A DNA stretch of 37,271 nt. It comes from Candidatus Woesearchaeota archaeon. Its GTDB lineage: Archaea > Nanobdellota > Nanobdellia > Woesearchaeales > UBA12501. This document shows, one piece after another, positions 33,784 to 37,271 of this stretch (positions within the stretch are counted from its first letter, which is position 1; each line of letters begins with the position of its first letter). The translations under genes were made by a program, and so were the position numbers. The notes under the pieces were generated by a model. The model worked only from the letters and a program-made list of their open reading frames with translations, was not told the origin of the DNA and ran no database searches. The stretch spans positions 1 through 37,271 of the forward strand of contig WJJV01000048.1 of the NCBI GenBank assembly GCA_014729495.1, written 5' to 3'.

Positions 33784-36700
33784 ATGAGTAGTAAAATCAA
33801 ACTTGTTTATATTGTATTATTCTTGATTCTTCTTGTCATAAGTATGAAGTCAGCTTTTGCTCTGCAGGAGGATTTCAATGCTTATGCTTCTCAGAAGACC
33901 CTTTATGCATGTTCCTGTTCTGATCTTGAGAATTCAATAACTATAGAGAACACTGGTGATGTGACCAGTGTATATGAGATAAGCCAGTCAGGCTCAGCAC
34001 TGCCCTACTCAGCTTTCAGTCCTTCCAGGCTGACTCTAAAGCCAGGAGAAAGCAGGAGAATACCTAATTTCATCAGCGCTGAATGCGGAACAGAAGGGAA
34101 TTTTGCCCTCATAACAAGCATAACCACAGAATTCGGCCTTTCAAAGCAGATGGAACAGGCAGTTGATGTGAGGAAGTGCATCAATACTGATGTCATCCAG
34201 ACAGAACAGCCAAGCGATGTCTGCCCTTGCAAACCTGTAAGATACACATTCGTTGTAAAGAATACAGGCGATTTTGTAGAGACATATAATCTGAATGTTA
34301 CACCTTATGCTGAATACATAAGCATAAGCGAAGAAGTGCTTGTTCTAGGTCCAGGAAAAAGTGAAGAGATATATGTTTTTGTAGCAACACCCTGCGGGAT
34401 ATATGGCGAGCTTGATTTTGTTCTCAGGGTTGAAGCACAGACCAATGAGATGATCGCGGAGCTTCCTTTCAGTCTCAATATAAATCCCTGCTATGATTAC
34501 TCAATAAGTTCAGCAGACAGCTACTCTGTCTGCAAGGACATAAGGAATTCCGTCCCTGTCACAATAACCAACAATGCTGATGTGGCCAATAGTTATTTCC
34601 TTAACACCAACAGCCAATGGGCATTCTTTGATTCAGGTGTGGTCAGCCTGGCAAAGAAGCAGGCAACAAATGTGAATGTAACAGTCTACCCTTCAGCTGT
34701 GCCAGAGGGATTATATAATATAACCTTCAATGCTGTTTCAGAGAGAGGCCAGCTTCCTGTAGACAAGTCAGTCTCAGTAAGTGTTGAGAACTGCTATTCA
34801 ATACATCTAACTACAGACCCTGCGCCTCAGCTTGTGAGCTGCGAACAGTATATAGCTAACGGCCATGCCAGTAATGACGGCACAAGAGCAAGCAGATACT
34901 CATTCTCTCTTTTCGGAGAAGAGTGGGCAAGCCTCGGAAAGCAGGAAGCTGTTGTCAATCCAGGAACCACAGAGGATGTGCCTGTAATGCTTAATGTTCC
35001 GTGCAATGTAACAGGAGAGCACGAGTTTGTGCTGAGAGCAAATGTTACCAATTTCCCTGAGAAAGTGGTGCAGGATTCATTCCTTGTGGGAGTCACTTCA
35101 ATAGAGGATGCCTACAAGATAGAGGTAAACAGCATAGAAGACGATCTTGAAGTGGATTATGCAGGCGGAACTCACGAGATAACCTTGACAAATCTTGGCA
35201 TAAGGAACAGCACATATGACATACTGTTTCAGGGAAACCATTCCTGGATAGGGCTTGACAGGACAAGGATAATGATACCTGCAGGAGGAACAGAATCAGT
35301 CAACATGATCTCTACTCCAACAAACGAGACTCCTGAAGGAACATATGACATTTCACTCACAGCAATACCCTTGGGCAAGGAAATAGGATATGAGAGAGAA
35401 TTCAGCCTGAAGCTCAGGGAGAAGACATTATGGGAGAAATTTGTAGACAGCTGGCCTTACCTGCTTGCAGGAGTGCTGCTTCTGGTGCTGCTGACACTTG
35501 CACTTCTTCTCTTGAACAAGAGAAGAAGCAAAGAGGATGAAAAGTTCTGGCAGGAGGTTGAAGGAGAACCATCAAGGATCATCCCAGAGGAGAAAGAAGA
35601 CAAGCTTCTTGAAGTTGACAATAAGGAAAGGAAATGGCTGAAATGGCTTATCATAATAGGATTGCTGCTGCTCATACTTGGAGCATTAGGGGCAGGAGTA
35701 TACTTCCTCACATCATATCTGGCATCAGATAGCACCAACATGACAGATCAGGCATCAAACCAGACAGGCATGCCTTATCAGGATTCAGAATGGAACCAGA
35801 CACAGGAGATGAATCAGACACAAGAGCCAGGACTGCTATCCTCAGTCTGGAACTGGATTTTCGGAGATGAAGAGACAGAGCAGGAGGATTCTGCAGAAGA
35901 CTCTGCTGAGAGTAAGGATGATTCACAGGGACTGCTGGAAAGCGCAACAATATATGTGAACAGGACAGGACTTGAAGGAGAAGGAGATATCATAGAGATA
36001 AAGGATACAGAGAATATCACAATCCCCCTTACAATACAGAACAACTATGAGCCCAACACATTCAGGATAAGAGTGAATGAGGATGTTGACTGGATAAGCG
36101 TTGATCAGGAGAATATTGAGATAGCTCCTGATGATAAAGGGACCGTGAACATAATAGTTACACCTGATGAGAATGTTGAGCAGGGAAACTACAGGATAAA
36201 CATCAAGATTGATGTTGAAGGAAAGCAGAAACCAATATCAGAGGAGATTGTTCTGAAGGTAAGCAAGGATGAACCATTCTATATAAAATACCTGTGGTAC
36301 CTTATCGCTGCTCTGATTGTTCTTGCAGTGCTGGCGGGCATAGCAGGAGCAGGAGAATGGAAGCAAAGGAGGGATGCCGCAGCTCTTGAGCCTGTTGCTG
36401 AAGAGAAAAAGAAGCCAAAGGAAAAGAAGAGAGCCATGAAAGAAGAGGAGGAAACAGAAGGCAGGCCATGGCTCAAGTATGCCATTCTTGGAATAATCAT
36501 AATTCTTGTGCTGGCAGGCATTGTGTATGCAGGATTGTATGCGTTCAGCTCAGTAGGGTCATTGTATGGGGAAAAAGGATCAGGCAATGAGACAGCAAAC
36601 CAGACAGGCGTGCAGACAGATGATGCAGAAAGCAATGTTTCAGATGAGACAGGAGATATAGAAGAACAGATGGCAGAGGAAATTGAAGATTTCCAGGAGC

Positions 36701-37203
36701 CTGAGATTGAGGCAGAAGAGCCTGAGATAAAATATGAGGATGTATTTGTGCAGAAAGGTGTTGAGACCGTAATCCCGCTTAAGATAAGAAATGCTAATGA
36801 GACAGCAACATTCAAGATAAAGGTCAATGAAGATATAGAATGGATAACTGTGGACAGCAACGAGGTTCAGATATCCCCAAATGAGAATGCGACAGTCAAC
36901 CTTCTTGCATCTCCAGACAGTGATGTGGAGGATGGGGACTATATGGTATCTGTGAATGTAGAAGTGAGCGGAGAGGAAAAGCAGTTCACACAGGGATTCA
37001 TACTCAATGTGGGAAAGAGCAGGTTCTCAGCATTCTGGTCCTATCTGCTTTATGCTCTTGCAGGAATTATCCTGCTGGCCATAGCAATTGGTGTCCTGAA
37101 CAGGATGGAAAAGGGAAAAGAACCTGAAGAAGAAAAAGAGAAGGAAACTAAGGATAAGAAGCAGGCAAAGGGAAAGAAGAAGACAGGCATAAAGCTCAAG
37201 TGA
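33784..37203 (+). CDS. Large multi-pass surface protein with repeated NEW3/CARDB-like beta domains alternating with TM segments
   Basis: Signal peptide LVYIVLFLILLVISMKSAFA; repeated ITIENTGDV/FVVKNTGDF/VTITNNADV modules; five internal TMs; C-terminal paralogous modules FRIRVNEDVDWISVDQENIEIAPDD and FKIKVNEDIEWITVDSNEVQISPNE. Confidence 0.8.
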   Translation: MSSKIKLVYIVLFLILLVISMKSAFALQEDFNAYASQKTLYACSCSDLENSITIENTGDVTSVYEISQSGSALPYSAFSPSRLTLKPGESRRIPNFISAECGTEGNFALITSITTEFGLSKQMEQAVDVRKCINTDVIQTEQPSDVCPCKPVRYTFVVKNTGDFVETYNLNVTPYAEYISISEEVLVLGPGKSEEIYVFVATPCGIYGELDFVLRVEAQTNEMIAELPFSLNINPCYDYSISSADSYSVCKDIRNSVPVTITNNADVANSYFLNTNSQWAFFDSGVVSLAKKQATNVNVTVYPSAVPEGLYNITFNAVSERGQLPVDKSVSVSVENCYSIHLTTDPAPQLVSCEQYIANGHASNDGTRASRYSFSLFGEEWASLGKQEAVVNPGTTEDVPVMLNVPCNVTGEHEFVLRANVTNFPEKVVQDSFLVGVTSIEDAYKIEVNSIEDDLEVDYAGGTHEITLTNLGIRNSTYDILFQGNHSWIGLDRTRIMIPAGGTESVNMISTPTNETPEGTYDISLTAIPLGKEIGYEREFSLKLREKTLWEKFVDSWPYLLAGVLLLVLLTLALLLLNKRRSKEDEKFWQEVEGEPSRIIPEEKEDKLLEVDNKERKWLKWLIIIGLLLLILGALGAGVYFLTSYLASDSTNMTDQASNQTGMPYQDSEWNQTQEMNQTQEPGLLSSVWNWIFGDEETEQEDSAEDSAESKDDSQGLLESATIYVNRTGLEGEGDIIEIKDTENITIPLTIQNNYEPNTFRIRVNEDVDWISVDQENIEIAPDDKGTVNIIVTPDENVEQGNYRINIKIDVEGKQKPISEEIVLKVSKDEPFYIKYLWYLIAALIVLAVLAGIAGAGEWKQRRDAAALEPVAEEKKKPKEKKRAMKEEEETEGRPWLKYAILGIIIILVLAGIVYAGLYAFSSVGSLYGEKGSGNETANQTGVQTDDAESNVSDETGDIEEQMAEEIEDFQEPEIEAEEPEIKYEDVFVQKGVETVIPLKIRNANETATFKIKVNEDIEWITVDSNEVQISPNENATVNLLASPDSDVEDGDYMVSVNVEVSGEEKQFTQGFILNVGKSRFSAFWSYLLYALAGIILLAIAIGVLNRMEKGKEPEEEKEKETKDKKQAKGKKKTGIKLK

Positions 37204-37271
37204 GCCATTGGTTATTCATCAGATTCTAGCTTAATATGATTCAGTGATAGAAATCATGTCAAAAGGAAGAA

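Overview
The window looks like chromosomal sequence from an archaeon, most likely of DPANN/Woesearchaeota type. That placement is inferred from gene content (RadA, RadB, Topo VI A/B, archaeal RPA, aMBF1, Rio1, KH-domain Dim2/Krr1, TtuA-like protein, S2, TATA-box promoters); there is no 16S rRNA here to confirm it. Most genes are compact housekeeping genes. The features that stand out are: (1) a giant ORF of at least 2426 aa, open at the left edge, that chains about seven cell-wall-active or glycan-active enzymatic domains (Amidase_3, C39-like, M15_3, VanY-like, glucosaminidase/lysozyme-like, NlpC/P60, NAGPA-like, divergent polysaccharide deacetylase); (2) a tRNA-Arg(UCU) missing from the ORF track that appears to be interrupted three times (D-loop, anticodon loop, T-loop), next to an intron-containing tRNA-Cys(GCA) whose 3' end abuts the yjbQ start codon; (3) a tandem pair of nested palindromic cloverleaf-like DNA elements at 16462-16689 with perfect 14-bp outer arms and a shared GGGGTATTAC motif; (4) an RPA gene whose conserved N-terminus extends upstream with no AUG/GUG/UUG start; (5) an IscS-IscU-ThiI-like-TtuA-like operon in which the ThiI-like protein has lost the PP-loop and the C-terminal end; (6) several structured intergenic or leader RNAs; (7) a multi-pass membrane protein with repeated ectodomains and a predicted membrane-anchored winged-helix regulator. 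All calls come from reading the sequence; no database searches were run.
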